From NCBI GenBank assembly GCA_039000515.1, contig JBCFYV010000100.1, forward strand, positions 50,434,587 through 50,498,586: a DNA stretch of 64,000 nt, read 5' to 3'. Source of the DNA: Timema cristinae (Eukaryota > Arthropoda > Insecta > Phasmatodea > Timematidae). The notes under the pieces were generated by a model. It was not told where the DNA came from, ran no database searches, and saw only the letters and a program-made list of their open reading frames with translations. Position numbers and translations under genes: made by a program. Positions 11,572 through 22,689 of this stretch are shown here, one piece after another; positions within the stretch are counted from its first letter, which is position 1, and the number at the start of each line of letters is the position of its first letter.

Positions 11572-12853
11572 TAGGTGCGACTCATGCGTAGTTTCCGAGG
11601 CAACAAGGCTTGGCAGGACTACACTAGTAAAGAATAAAGCCAATCGTAAGCCTTAACCTACACGTAGCTATTGTTTTCATGTGGGGAGAGGTCATCGTCG
11701 TCGTCGTCATCAAATGGATAATGAAACGAGAATAGAAGAAGGAACAATTTACTAGTAGTCTCAAAACAATTTTATTTTACCCGCCTCTGCATCAACTCAC
11801 GAGCCACAACCTGTATTATATCATTATTTTACGAGGAAGAAACTTTTGGACCATCCTGTATAACAATAAAAGAGGTGAGGACAGTCTGCATGAAGTTTTA
11901 TAGCAACGGGGTCAGGGGGGAAGCAAGGCGCCACATGACGGGTGGGATGGCAAAGAGAGGAAGGAGTTAGCTAATAATATTACAAAACGTGTCATTTTGG
12001 GTGTTTTGATTCTTTAAGGTGACTTACCACAACAGTTGGGATCGGGTTACAAGAGTTGGGATGAAAAAAATAATTATATCAACGGAGTATATAAGACTCT
12101 ACACATTTGAATTGTGATCAAAATAAAGAGTAGGGCTATTAAGTATATTCTACCATGGAACATAAATCTTCTAATTTTCTTTTTTACTTTGGTTTTTTGA
12201 TACAAAAGAGAGTCAAATAAACCGCACACTCATATTTTTTTGTTACAATAAAGACTTATCACACTACCGTTGGTAACGCACCTGGAAAACGCAAAGGGAT
12301 TTTTTTTTGGTCTGGAGAAAACACAGGAAATGTTGCAAAATCTAGAAAAAAAAAATTGGAATATTTGTTGATTTGGAAATTTTAACTGCACGTTTAAAAA
12401 ATTGTATTTTGGATGGACGGAAAAGTTATTTGAATAACTAAGCGCGCCGATTCAAACATGTCTTTATCACCCCTTAAACGAGAGTTGTGAAACGACAAGA
12501 GACGTATTTTCCTATCAATATTAATCATCGTGTTTAAAAACATTCTATTCATGATGGTTCCAGTTGTGGAATGTTTTTTTATCATTATTTTATGTGTTTT
12601 TTTTGTCGTTTTGATGTTTAGAACATTTACTTGGTTTGCGTCCATTTTTGGTAATTTGTAGGCCTTTTTTTAATCGTTTTAAAACTTTATGATCAACTTT
12701 TAAACATTTATCCTGAATAATATTTTTAAATACTAAAGTAAATGCATCATTATTCAAACATGTTTTTGACGCACATGATGTCGGATAATTTAAGCCATAA
12801 CACTTTGTATCCTCTTTGCTTGGTTGTAAAATACACACCATGTTTTTTTTTCA

Positions 12854-13097
12854 TCACTGCGTCTTACTACCCGTTCGGTTTATACGCTTAAGTACTAATT
12901 ACGCTAATGCGCTAGAAGTTAAGAAGGTTGAATACCGAGGAAGTGAGTCCGCATTTGTGTTGAGTGAGAGTGGAAAACGATTTAGGGAAAACCACCCTCA
13001 GTTCATCCGAGCGAAATTCGAACCTCGATCTCCCCGTCCTCGGCAGTCTAGTTCAACACGAAACTAGCACGTTAGCTAACCACGCCACCGAGGCGGG
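12854..13097 (-). repeat. SINE A1 copy, full length
   Basis: Tail CACTGCGTCTTACTACCCGT to head CCACGCCACCGAGGCGGG. Confidence 0.9.
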
Positions 13098-13691
13098 TCC
13101 CCTTATACATAGTTTTTATATGAAATTAATAAGTGCTTCTTTTTTAATTGATTTTAACGTGTCATACCTTTTTTCAATACAAAGGGTTACTTTAATATAT
13201 TTACATTTGGACAAGGTCAGCTGTTTAGCTCCTAAATACACAAGTTGATTGAATAAGGTCGTCAACTTTTTAAATTATTGTACACCTCTGGGGGGGGGGG
13301 GGGGATATAACACCAAAACATGGAACTATTCGAAACATCCCATTGGAGATGAAACATCCAATAAATAAATAACTTTTGTTGAAGCCTAAGGGCACGTTTT
13401 GTTACATTGGTATTTATTGGGGTTTTTTAATTGTCTTGGATGTGGAGGGAGATTTCGAAGTTCTTAGGGTTTTGGGGAAGAGGAAGGTGAGGGTATTTTA
13501 AAAGAGTGTTAGGGGTTTTTAAAAAGAGATTTCAAAAGAAAAGTGTGGAAGATAGGGGGGGGGGGGGGGGGTTATGACTAGTATTTCAACTCAATTTTTA
13601 TAGGAAAGGCCTTAACCTGACAGCTACAAAAACCTACTAGTATTTTCACCTATTTATATGTCAATTAATAAGTGTTTCACAGCTTTTTTTA

Positions 13692-13926
13692 GCACCTCGT
13701 CTTACTACCCATTCGGTTTATACGCCTATATACTAGTTACACTGATGGGTTAGGGATTAGGAAGGTTTATGAGGAAATGCACCCGCATTAACGTGGAGGG
13801 AGAGTAGAAAGTCATTTATGAAAAACCACCCTCAGTGCACCCAACCAGGAATGAACACCGATCACCCCGTCTTCGGCAGTTTAGCTCAACACGAAAGTAG
13901 CGCGTTATAACCAAGCGGCCACCTAA
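13692..13926 (-). repeat. SINE A2 copy
   Basis: Tail CACCTCGTCTTACTACCCAT through core to ACCAAGCGGCCACCTAAG. Confidence 0.85.
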
Positions 13927-14719
13927 GTTTTTTCCTCAGCTGTTAATTTTTATATTATCAATACCTGAACAATGATACTAATAATATAGTAAAAGTGTTA
14001 ATTAAAGAATAAGTATTTTCTAAAAGTCCCTTCCTTTAAAAAATGGCCTGTATATTCCTCCTAAGAGGAATCCCCCTCTTCCTACCTGTAAACTGCCCCC
14101 CCCCCCTTTTTCCATGCCTTAAAAAAAGCAGGTAGGATAGCAGTCAAAACGAGAAGAATAGTCGGAATACACCGCCAAAGCTAACTAGAGACTTTTGGCC
14201 GGGCTATCTTAACATCAGAGAATTGTTGTGTTGGGTTGTTAATGGGGGGTGGGGGTTCAGAAGGGGGGGGGGGGGGCGGACATAGGATTCTCTAAAAAAA
14301 AAAGAAGATAGTGATTAAGAACAAGAGAGAAAGAGAAAGTTGAGGAATAAAAGAAGAATCAACCCCCCTCCCCTCCAACCTTCATACCCCCATCTATTCT
14401 AACAAACTACCTGTCGTGTGGAGGGGTTCCCCCCCCCTACTCTTCTCAGAAATTGAGAGATACGAATAGAAGAGTATTTGAAGGAAAGGTGGGAGTGAGA
14501 AATGTTAGGAGGGGGGTACCAGGGGGTTACCTTGACTACCTTGCTGAAGAAAACAGGTTCGCCTTCTTCCCAGACCGCCCACATTCCTAAACGCCCCCCT
14601 ACCTGGCTAAACTATACCTAGTTATTCCTCTCACACGCCGGTCCCGGGTCAGGTATAGTCTGTTTCACATACCATTAACTCCCTCCCCTCCCCCCTAAAT
14701 TAGCGAAATGTATTATGTG

Positions 14720-14952
14720 TTCTGTGCTAGAGGTCCGGGGGTTCAATCCTCAATCCTGTATAGATTTATCTGATTGCCAAACCCTCCCTTCACCTCTGAC
14801 AAGACATCTTGTGAATGTGGGGAATGCCAGGCCTCCACCGTGGTTCGGATTCCACGTTAAACTGTAGGTCCTCCATTTCATCTCACAATCACCCTACCAT
14901 TACACATTAGCGTAAGTGCGTATAACCCGAACGGGTAGTAAGACGCGGTGCT
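14720..14952 (+). repeat. SINE-B copy
   Basis: Partial head (GTCCGGGGGTTCAATCCTCA), body CCACCGTGGTTCGGATTCCA, tail CGAACGGGTAGTAAGACGCG. Confidence 0.9.
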
Positions 14953-14989
14953 AATAATGTTAATAATATATGTTCTGTCTTACGACAGG

Positions 14990-15230
14990 TCAATTTTTTT
15001 TTGTCGCTAGACTTAGACCACCAATGCATTCTGGCCTCTACCTCCTTCGGTTCCAAGAATTTTCTTCTTTCCTTCAAGTGATCCAATATTTTGAATCCTC
15101 CTTCCCAAACTCTTTCCCCCAACCTTTACTTCTATGACGTCCAGTTTTCTCTTTTACTGTAAAATCACATCTAAAATTGTTCTCTTCTCACCTGCTCTTC
15201 TTAAGAGACTTTCATTTGTAACACTGTCTA
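14990..15230 (-). pseudogene. LINE reverse-transcriptase C-terminal fragment (downstream half)
   Basis: On the minus strand this encodes GGFKILDHLKERRKFLEPKE and VEARMHWWS, the typical C-terminal end of non-LTR retrotransposon ORF2 (xxLLxDLKExRxYWELKEEAxDRxxWR). It continues from 15454-15730 and is split from it by an M1 MITE. Frameshifts and missing sequence show it is dead. Confidence 0.7.
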
Positions 15231-15451
15231 CAGTAGCCCCACGGCTTCTTTGGTGCTGACTGACAGCTCACAGCTGACTTCTGACAGTCAACATTTAGGT
15301 ATATACCTAAATGTTGACCGTCAGAAGTGACAGCTGTTTAACACATGTTTTTGCAGATCATATGGTTCGGCGTAGGGATACATAGTTTGGCCTGGTAACT
15401 TTTCAAAGCTGTGAGCTGTCAGTCAGCACCAAAGAAGCCATGGGGCTACTG
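15231..15451 (+). mobile_element. Mariner-like MITE, family M1, inserted in a LINE
   Basis: TIRs CAGTAGCCCCACGGCTTCTT and, inverted, CCATGGGGCTACTG, with TA duplicated at 15229-15230 and 15452-15453. The flanks are two halves of the same minus-strand LINE fragment. Joining them at one TA restores a sequence close to the uninterrupted LINE at 26293-26307, which confirms the target duplication. Confidence 0.9.
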
Positions 15452-15453
15452 TA

Positions 15454-15730
15454 GTCTACCTGATCTTCTCAAGTCTTGTTCAGCGCCGCATTTCAAAGCT
15501 CTACCAAGTATTTATTTTCCAATCTTCCTAAAGTGTCCCAAGTTTCAGTTCCAAATGTAGCATTTCGTCAGTGTCTTCCTCAGTTCCAAACTCAACTCTT
15601 GTTGAAAGTTTCCTTGACCATGGCGATCCTTGAACTAATCTTCTCGGTGCAATTGTCGTCCTTTGTTAGCAGACTTTCAGGTACTTGAACTGCTCTATGC
15701 TTTCAAACCTCTGGTTTCCATTTTTGGAAT
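15454..15730 (-). pseudogene. LINE reverse-transcriptase C-terminal fragment (upstream half)
   Basis: Reading minus from 15720: FESIEQFKYLKVC, then TKDDNCTEKISSRIAMVKET and FNKS. Later, in a shifted frame, comes CYIW-like sequence. This is the post-catalytic FxYLGSxxTxD...IxxRIAxAKxAFN region of LINE ORF2. Several frame breaks. Confidence 0.75.
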
Positions 15731-16299
15731 CCACAGTGAAATTTAGACGCACGAGGGGCTGTCGATGATAAGGAGATTGGGACTATCCATGTTGGATGAT
15801 ATTTAATGCATTGTTTTCCACTCTCCCATCCAATCAAATGTATATGCATATTCCTTTGAATTTTACCTTCCTTATAGTTAGCCCTACCAATGTAAAATTT
15901 GCAGGCGGCCCGGGCGGTTATTAAGATGCGGTGCGTATAAAAGTTTGTTTTAACCCCTTATTAAATAAGTTAGAGCTTTCATCCCCGTATTAAATAAGTT
16001 AGAGCTTGCATCCCCTATTCCACAAAACGTTCGTTGTCTGTGGTTCAAATTACAACTCAAAGGACTATTAAGAAAGGAAACGTATGGAATTTCTAACGTT
16101 ACCAACCCTGTAAACATGTTTATCCGATTTCCGGAGTCAAAGTTCAGGGTATATGTCTTAGGAATGCACAATACAAATAAGTTTGGTCTCGACTTTGGCT
16201 ATTAGGGCCTAAATCACTCTTAAGACAAACAAAACACGCACTCCCGACCGTTAATTTATCGATTGAACCCACCCACGCTTTATAGTCGCAATACTCGCT

Positions 16300-16446
16300 G
16301 AGCCAGGGTGTTAGACTGTAGTTTTAATATTACAATTATGGTTTCCCAACTCTCCTTCTACGCAAACGGGGGTAGATTACCTCTAAAATAGTTTATTATC
16401 CCATTAGAGTAATTAAATATGCGTATAACCTGACTGGGTGATAAAA
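16300..16446 (+). repeat. SINE A relic
   Basis: CTACGCAAACGGGGGTAGAT core and GTATAACCTGACTGGGTGAT tail. Confidence 0.65.
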
Positions 16447-16467
16447 AATATATATAATATTTAATTT

Positions 16468-16605
16468 ACCCGCTTCGGCGTTGTTAGTCACTCGCCCAAT
16501 AAACATAATGCCGATGACAAGGTGCGGATAATATTCCTCTAAATCCCAGCTTCCTCACCCCAAATATATTAGCGTACATCATGGACGGGTGGTAAGACGC
16601 GGCGC
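16468..16605 (+). repeat. SINE A2 copy with internal deletions
   Basis: Head ACCCGCTTCGGCGTTGTTAG and tail GACGGGTGGTAAGACGCGGC with a shortened middle. Confidence 0.7.
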
Positions 16606-16841
16606 AAAGGAAAAAAACCCACCAAAACATTGGGAACAAAATAATGTTATGAAAGCAAGGAGCAAATGTTTTCGTCTCTGTTAGTAGAAGAAACAATGTG
16701 TGGTCAACTTATTATTTCTTCGGTCCCACGACCGACTAACCGACCAACCAACCACCGACAAGTGCTTGCTTACTTCACACGTCTGCCCCGAGGCGAAGAT
16801 CATGGGCGATGCCTCCCCCCCCCCCCCCACTCCCGTAATCC

Positions 16842-17125
16842 CAGTGCCGGATTTAAGGGAGGGCGATTGGGACGATTGCCCCGAGGCCCCTCCCCCCCAC
16901 AAAAACCCCACAAGAAAGAAAACAAACTTTAATCAAAGTGTTTGCTGCAAAGAAACCAAGGGAAGTCTTTATGTTTAATGGTTTTTTTAATTAAATTTGC
17001 ATGAAATAAAAAAATTGGTTAATTTTTTTTACCTTTCCTCAGATACGTTATGATGTAACTTACATGTGTGTATTCCCCCCTCCACCTCCATCCCCCCTCC
17101 CGCCACATACGTAAATCCGGCACTG
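16842..17125 (+). mobile_element. hAT-like MITE
   Basis: Ends CAGTGCCGGATTTAAGGG and, inverted, GTAAATCCGGCACTG form TIRs typical of hAT elements, with the GATTGCCCCGAGGCCC block just inside the left end. Flanking 8-mers CGTAATCC and CATAGTCC agree at 6 of 8 positions, consistent with an old 8-bp duplication. Antisense and sense ORFs here are low complexity. Confidence 0.75.
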
Positions 17126-17625
17126 CATAGTCCCCTCTCTTTAGTCTAGTGTTTCACTGGGACAAAAGTTAAAGAAAAAAAGAAGTGACCTTTCGTCTCT
17201 CTTCTGTTCTTTATACACCTTAATCGCCGCCTCATGACTTAGAATGAAAGGGGGGGGGGGGAGTTAAGAGAAACTTGTGGAAATTACTCTATCAACATTG
17301 GTTTGATTGAAGTGAGGGAAAGGGGGGAGGGAGAGAGGTGAGGAAAATTGAGGGACACTATTGTCAGCGAATAGGTGAGCTATCCCCCCCCCATCACCCA
17401 CCCAACAACCTTTTGGAACTTTAATATAATAGTGGCTCATCACGCATGCGCATTGTAAGAACAGAAGTGTAAGTAATTAAGAAAGTTCATATATTCGTAG
17501 ACTATGAAGAGAAGAACCCCGGTAATATTAAAAGTTAGGTAGGTAGGAATATTGATGGCCACGTTCAAGTAAAGAATAACAATAATTAGTAAATATAAAC
17601 AGGCAATAATAATAATTATTATCAT

Positions 17626-17902
17626 CACCGCGTCTTACTACCCGTTCGGGTTATACGCACTTACGCTAATGTGTAATGGTAGGGTGATTGTGAGATGAAA
17701 TGGAGGACCTACAGTTTAACGTGGGATCCGAACCACGGTGGAGGCCTGGCATTCTCCACATTCACAAGTTGTGATTAATACACGTCTTGTCAGAGGTGAA
17801 GGAAGGGTTTGGTAATCAGATAAATCTGTGCCAGGACCGAGGATTGAACCCCGGACCCCAGCACAGAAGTCCCGACACTTTACCCCTAGACCGCCAGGTC
17901 AC
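17626..17902 (-). repeat. SINE-B copy, full length
   Basis: Tail CACCGCGTCTTACTACCCGT to the tRNA-like head (inverted CCGCCAGGTCAC); box B region GATTGAACCCCGGACCCC. Confidence 0.92.
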
Positions 17903-18049
17903 TTTTCTTTACTGAATGATGAAAATATTCGCAGGTGCGGTTTCTAGTTGCTTTGCTTACTCTGGCAACACTTCACGACACAAACAAGACTCAGTAAAAT
18001 ACAAATTGAGGGCTTCACTAAAAAGCAAGGACATTCCTTGTGATGTGTC

Positions 18050-18121
18050 TACCTTTACCTTAATCATCCCTACTTCATTAGTGTAATCAAATAAGAACAT
18101 GGACGATAAAACGCGGCGGAA
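18050..18121 (+). repeat. SINE A tail fragment
   Basis: CATTAGTGTAATCAAATAAG then GGACGATAAAACGCGGCGG. Confidence 0.5.
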
Positions 18122-18525
18122 AAAGAAAGCCTGAATATTTTGCAATTTATTTTTAAATATCTAATGACCGAAATGGTCAACAGCTGTCCTAAAATCATTG
18201 TTGGCCAACTTTAGTTTTGGTCTGTGTAATACTGGTTTGTGAAACACTCTTTACTATTGTCATTAGTCAGGGGCCCCCCCTCCATTCCCCCCCCCCCCGC
18301 CACGTATAGAGTACCTGCGATATTTTATACAAACGACACGACCTTGAGTTTGCCAAATTCACTCTTGTCCTTGGATAAATAATTGCAGAGACCATAGATT
18401 GCTTTCTTAAAATACGTCTTGGCTACGGTGGTTACTTACTGATTAAAGTTTATTTGGTTGGATTTAAAAAAAATAATCAAATCGCCATTTAAATAAAATG
18501 TTAAATATTAGTTCTTAAAGCTTAA

Positions 18526-19156
18526 GGTGGGATAGAAAAAGCCAGTGTTTTCGCACATTCAGCAAACTTGAGGGGGGGGGGGGGGGGGGCAAAATTAATA
18601 AAATATTGATCAAGTACATACATAATATAATTTAATTTTCTTATCTATATAGCACCGCGTCTTACTACCCGTTCGGGTTATACGCTTTAAGTACTAATTA
18701 CGCTAATGGATTAGGAAGGTTGAATTAGAGGAAGTGAGCCCGCATTTGTGTGGAGAGATAGTGGAAAACCATTTAGGAAAAACCACTCCAAGTTCACCCG
18801 ACCGAGATTCGAAACTCACCCGTCCTCAGCAGTCGAGCTTAACACGACAAGCGCGTTACCCAACTATGCCACCGAGGCGGGTTTAATTTTCTTCGCATGA
18901 TGACCTTGAATTTTTTTTTTAATATCCGTGAAGGGTGTCTTGGAATTTAATGACAGCTTTTTCAACTTCATTAAAAAAGTTTCTCATCTAATGCCGCTAT
19001 GCTCATGACGGATATTCAACAACTGTTGATATCACCGTGTGAAGAAAACTAAACTTTAAGTTTATACTGAAGTAATATTTTATTTATTTTAGCAAAAAAA
19101 AATCCATAAAAACTGCAAAAACACTTGCCTTTGTTCGAACCCCCTTCCATCCCATC
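18526..19156 (+). mobile_element. Non-autonomous TTAA-flanked DNA element (family N) with a SINE insertion
   Basis: The element begins GGTGGGATAG after TTAA (18522-18525) and ends CATCCCATC before TTAA (19157-19160), so the ends are short inverted repeats and the target duplication is TTAA. TTAA duplication is typical of piggyBac and Kolobok superfamilies. Inside is a large inverted repeat (GATATTCAACAACTGTTGAT). SINE A1 sits at 18652-18881. Confidence 0.75.
18652..18881 (-). repeat. SINE A1 copy with target duplication, inside a family N element
   Basis: Full tail-to-head copy. TTTAATTTTCTT is duplicated on both sides (18631-18642 and 18882-18893) and is part of the family N sequence. Confidence 0.92.
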
Positions 19157-19330
19157 TTAACTAAATGCAGTGTTGGTTTTTTTTTTTTTTGCGGGTGGTA
19201 ATAATAAAATATGTCAATTTTGACAGATTGGTAGATAAATTTAGCTTCTTTTTTTTGTCAAGGCTGATTATTCTTTTGTTACAAAAGGCTTTTCTTATGG
19301 AGGTTCAATTATATACGATCAGGTCTTGAT

Positions 19331-19526
19331 ACAGTCCAATTTTCATAGTAAGAGCTTTTACTTGACAGCTAGAAGAGTGACTAGGACTGTATGCAAGAAC
19401 GTTAATGATAGAATGCTTAGTGGACCAATAGTGCGGTCCCGAGCACAATATAACCTATGATGACGCAAGCAAACCCACGCTAGTGTCAACTTAGCATCCA
19501 CTTAGTTCAAGTTATTATTATTATTA

Positions 19527-19557
<31 letters not shown>

Positions 19558-19920
19558 TTATATTAGCACCGCGTCTTACTACCCGTTCGGGTTATACGCA
19601 CTTACGCTAATGTGTAATGGTAGGGTGATTGTGAGGTGAAATGGAGGACCTACAATTTAACGTGGAATCCGAACCACGGTGGAGGCCTGGTATTCCCCAC
19701 ATTCACAAGATGTCTTGTCAGAGGTGAAGGAAGGGTAAATCTGTGCCGGTACCGAGGATTGAACCCCGGCCGCCAGCACAGAAGTCTGACACCTTACCCC
19801 TAGACCACCAGGTCACCTTTCAAGTTATTGCATACTCCCTAGATCTAATTTTAACGTATTCAAACGTCAAGTCACGTAATCTCTGGCTATCACTTTTGAT
19901 ATATATTATAAAGCAACAAC
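19331..19920 (+). mobile_element. M2 family DNA-transposon relic, interrupted
   Basis: The left end ACAGTCCAATTTTCATAG and the ACTTGACAGCTAGAAGAGTG region are followed by about 115 bp of unrelated sequence, a SINE-B copy (19567-19816), and then the family's GTATTCAAACGTCAAGTCAC and TATCACTTTTGATATATAT blocks. Confidence 0.6.
19567..19816 (-). repeat. SINE-B copy with target duplication
   Basis: Full copy preceded by a long (ATT)n. TTCAAGTTATT lies on both sides (19506-19516 and 19819-19829). The small ORF inside is SINE sequence. Confidence 0.92.
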
Positions 19921-19965
19921 AATATAACAAATCGTTATCAAGACCGCAACCAAATAGGTTTGAAC

Positions 19966-20095
19966 CGTTTCGGTGGCCGCATGCTCTAAGGCGTCACTCA
20001 CGGTAGAATGGACTTACGATGACTGAGAGATCAGGGTTCGATTCCGGCCGGGTGTACTAAGGTTGGGTTTTTCTTAAATGGTTTTCCACTTTTCC
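19966..20095 (+). repeat. SINE A2 head and core fragment
   Basis: TTTCGGTGGCCGCATGCTCT head and GGTTCGATTCCGGCCGGGTG box B region; ends at the LINE fragment. Confidence 0.8.
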
Positions 20096-20240
20096 TTCTA
20101 AGAACTCAAGTTTCTGCTCTGTACAGCGCGATGTTCCAAATGTGGAATTTCATCAGTTTCTTCTTCAACTATTATACTGGTCAACGGTAACCTCTTCTTG
20201 TTGAAGGCTTCCTTGGGCATGAAAACAAATCTAAATATTT
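20095..20240 (-). pseudogene. LINE reverse-transcriptase C-terminal fragment
   Basis: Minus strand MPKEAFNKKRLPLTS followed by a TWTLR-like tail region matches the same AKxAFNKKxxLxTS block as at 15600. Broken and short. Confidence 0.6.
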
Positions 20241-20872
20241 CAAATTTTCTCTCTTGTCTGGCATTTCCTGTCTTCTCTCTCTCTCACACACAAACAACAC
20301 ACAAAAAGGCAAACTCTGTTTTATACACAAAAGGCAAAGTCTTATCTAAAGGACTGCTTGTAAAAATGTGTAGTGTGATATATAAGACATCAGCTGGACA
20401 ATGCTATTTTCCCAAGTACTTATTACCATAAGGTGACATTGGTTCTTATTAACATAAGTCTACATCCTCCATGAAGGGGAAGAGGAGTGGGGTGCATTAT
20501 ATTTCCGTCCAAACAAAGCTCCGATTCCATTTTAAATATTTGAAGGTTAGCGATTTAATTAACCAGTTCGTTGTCTACCATTACTAATACTATTGGACAC
20601 CTCGTTTCTTGAAAGCGAGTTTTTATGAGTTCAGAAAGTAAACCTACAAAATATATTTAATGTATTCACACATCAATGCATGGTCTCGTGTCGTGGCTTG
20701 TTGCCAGGGTAAGCAGAGCGTGTTTAAACTGGACCTGTGAATTGGTTTAATTCCTAAGTAAGAAAACTAATTTACCAAGTATGAACGAAAATACAATCCC
20801 AAGTTAATTATGTGGGCATGATTGGTTGAATGGAGGAAAGCATGTCACGGGTACAGTTTTGACTCCTTTGCT

Positions 20873-20912
20873 GACGTATAGCCTGAAGGGGTAGTAAGAC
20901 GCGGTGATAAAA
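20873..20912 (+). repeat. SINE tail fragment
   Basis: Only the shared tail GGGGTAGTAAGACGCGGTGA is left. Confidence 0.6.
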
Positions 20913-20954
20913 GAAATTCTCTAGCTTACCCTGGTAACCCTCTTTAAAAAAAAT

Positions 20955-21198
20955 CATAGCGTCTTACTATTTGTTCAGATTATACACATACATTATAATT
21001 ATTCTGATGTGATAGGGATGAGGAGGGAATCATTTTGGAGGTAATCTACCCTCATTTGCCTGGAAGAAGAATGGGAAACCATTTAGGATAAATCACCCTC
21101 AGGAGACCTGAAAGGGATTCGAACCCTTATCTCCCCGTCATCGTCAGTTCAGTCTTTTACGAGAATGACGCCTTAATCCATGCGGTCACCGAAGCGGG
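20955..21198 (-). repeat. SINE A2 copy
   Basis: Tail ATAGCGTCTTACTATTTGTT to head GCGGTCACCGAAGCGGG. Confidence 0.85.
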
Positions 21199-21557
21199 AT
21201 GAAAACTATTTTAATTCCCTCCTTGCAACTATATATTTTTTTTTCTCAAAACTCATTCCGAGAAGACGTTTGGAATTCAAGTTATTGTGAAACTCTTAAT
21301 CAGTTGGAAACCACCTGAAATTTTGTCACATGTCGCCACTGGAGAGGAGAGCTTGGAATGTTAAGAAGAAGCGGATCTTCCCAGACTAGGCGAAAAATAC
21401 CTTTTACATTATCTATATTTACCACATACTCTGGGTATGTATTCTGAACAGGACTACTTAGAGATTACAGATGATAGCTATTAGTATGAATTGACGAGTA
21501 CAAGGTACCTTTAGTCGAATAAAACCTGGAACCTGTTGGATATATATATTTTTTTAT

Positions 21558-22068
21558 CACCGCGTCTTAAATAACCGTTCGGACTTTACTCGTAAGTAAT
21601 ACCGTTAACTATAATAAAGCTAAGACGAGGAAGGTTGAATTTATAAGTGTACTCATATTGAAGTGGAGGAAAAGTGGAAAACTATTTAGGGAATTTTTAA
21701 AAATTATTATTTAGCACCACGTCTTACTACCCGTTCGGGCTATACGCTTAAGTACTAATTACACTAATGGATTAGGAATTGGGAAAGTTGAATTAAAGGA
21801 AGTGAAACCCGCATTTGCGTGGAGGGAGAGTGGAAAACCATTTAGTAAAAACCACCCCAGTTCACCCGACCGAGATTCGAACCTCGATCTCCCCGTCCTC
21901 GGCAGTCGGGCTCAACACAAGCGCGTTAGCCAACTACGCCACAGAGGCGGGTGAAAAAAACTTAATACACGGGACCGTAGTTCGAACCCCGATCCCTCTA
22001 TACCATCGCCAGTCCCAGTCTTTTGCGAGATACATATGCCGTTTAGACTGTTCGACCACCGAGGTGGG
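21558..22068 (-). repeat. SINE A2 copy split by a younger SINE
   Basis: Left part CACCGCGTCTTAAATAACCG to AACTATTTAGGGAA; right part CTTAATACACGGGACCGTAG to CGACCACCGAGGTGGG, separated by the A1 copy at 21715-21952. Confidence 0.7.
21715..21952 (-). repeat. SINE A1 copy, full length, nested
   Basis: Tail CACCACGTCTTACTACCCGT to head CTACGCCACAGAGGCGGG; close to consensus, so young. Confidence 0.9.
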
Positions 22069-22211
22069 TCATGTAAGAAATTAAACTAAATGTTTCTACC
22101 GTTATTTTTGATGTATTTTGGGCCCCAAAAAAAATTTCTACACAATCTCGAAAAAAAAATTAACCTTATCTCGTGCATCAACACAGCTAAAATGTGCAGT
22201 TCAAATAACAT

Positions 22212-22373
22212 TTACCCGCTTCAGTGGCAAAGTGGGCTAACGCATTACTCTCGTGTTAAAAAGAGTGCTGAAGACGAGCGGGGTCGGGATTCGAACCCGG
22301 TCGGGTGAGCTGAGTCTATTAGCGTAATTAGTACATAGGCGTATAACCCGGACGAGTAGTAAGACACGGTGCT
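22212..22373 (+). repeat. SINE A copy with core deletion
   Basis: Head ACCCGCTTCAGTGGCAAAGT, box B GGGATTCGAACCCGGTCGGG, then directly the tail TATAACCCGGACGAGTAGTA. Confidence 0.8.
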
Positions 22374-22689
22374 TTATTCGAAACGTGTATGCTCCGTTCT
22401 AGTGTTGGCAGACAGGATAATTTTGTTAGGTTCCACTTTCCTGCGCGGACTGTACATTCCTTTTGTTCTTTTAAGTGCGGACAGGTTTCTTGTAACTTTT
22501 ATTTTGAGTGTGATTGTTTTGTACTGAACATTAATTTCAATGTGAAACTTATCTTCACATTTTTCTTGTCTTTCTTTTAGCAGATTGTAAATGGTTATGC
22601 CATTTTTTTTTTAAATATCGACTTCGCCAAATGGTTTTACATATAGATTGCGACAAATTGTTTAAAATATAGTTCTAGTGTATAGATAA

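Noticed and set aside
12394..12841. Overlapping minus-strand ORFs near 12.4-12.8 kb
   Set aside because: AT-rich, Lys/Asn-rich, no similarity I recognise, overlapping in different frames.
16681..16978. Overlapping ORFs on both strands around 16.7-17.0 kb
   Set aside because: They read through C/G homopolymers and the hAT-like MITE; not coding.
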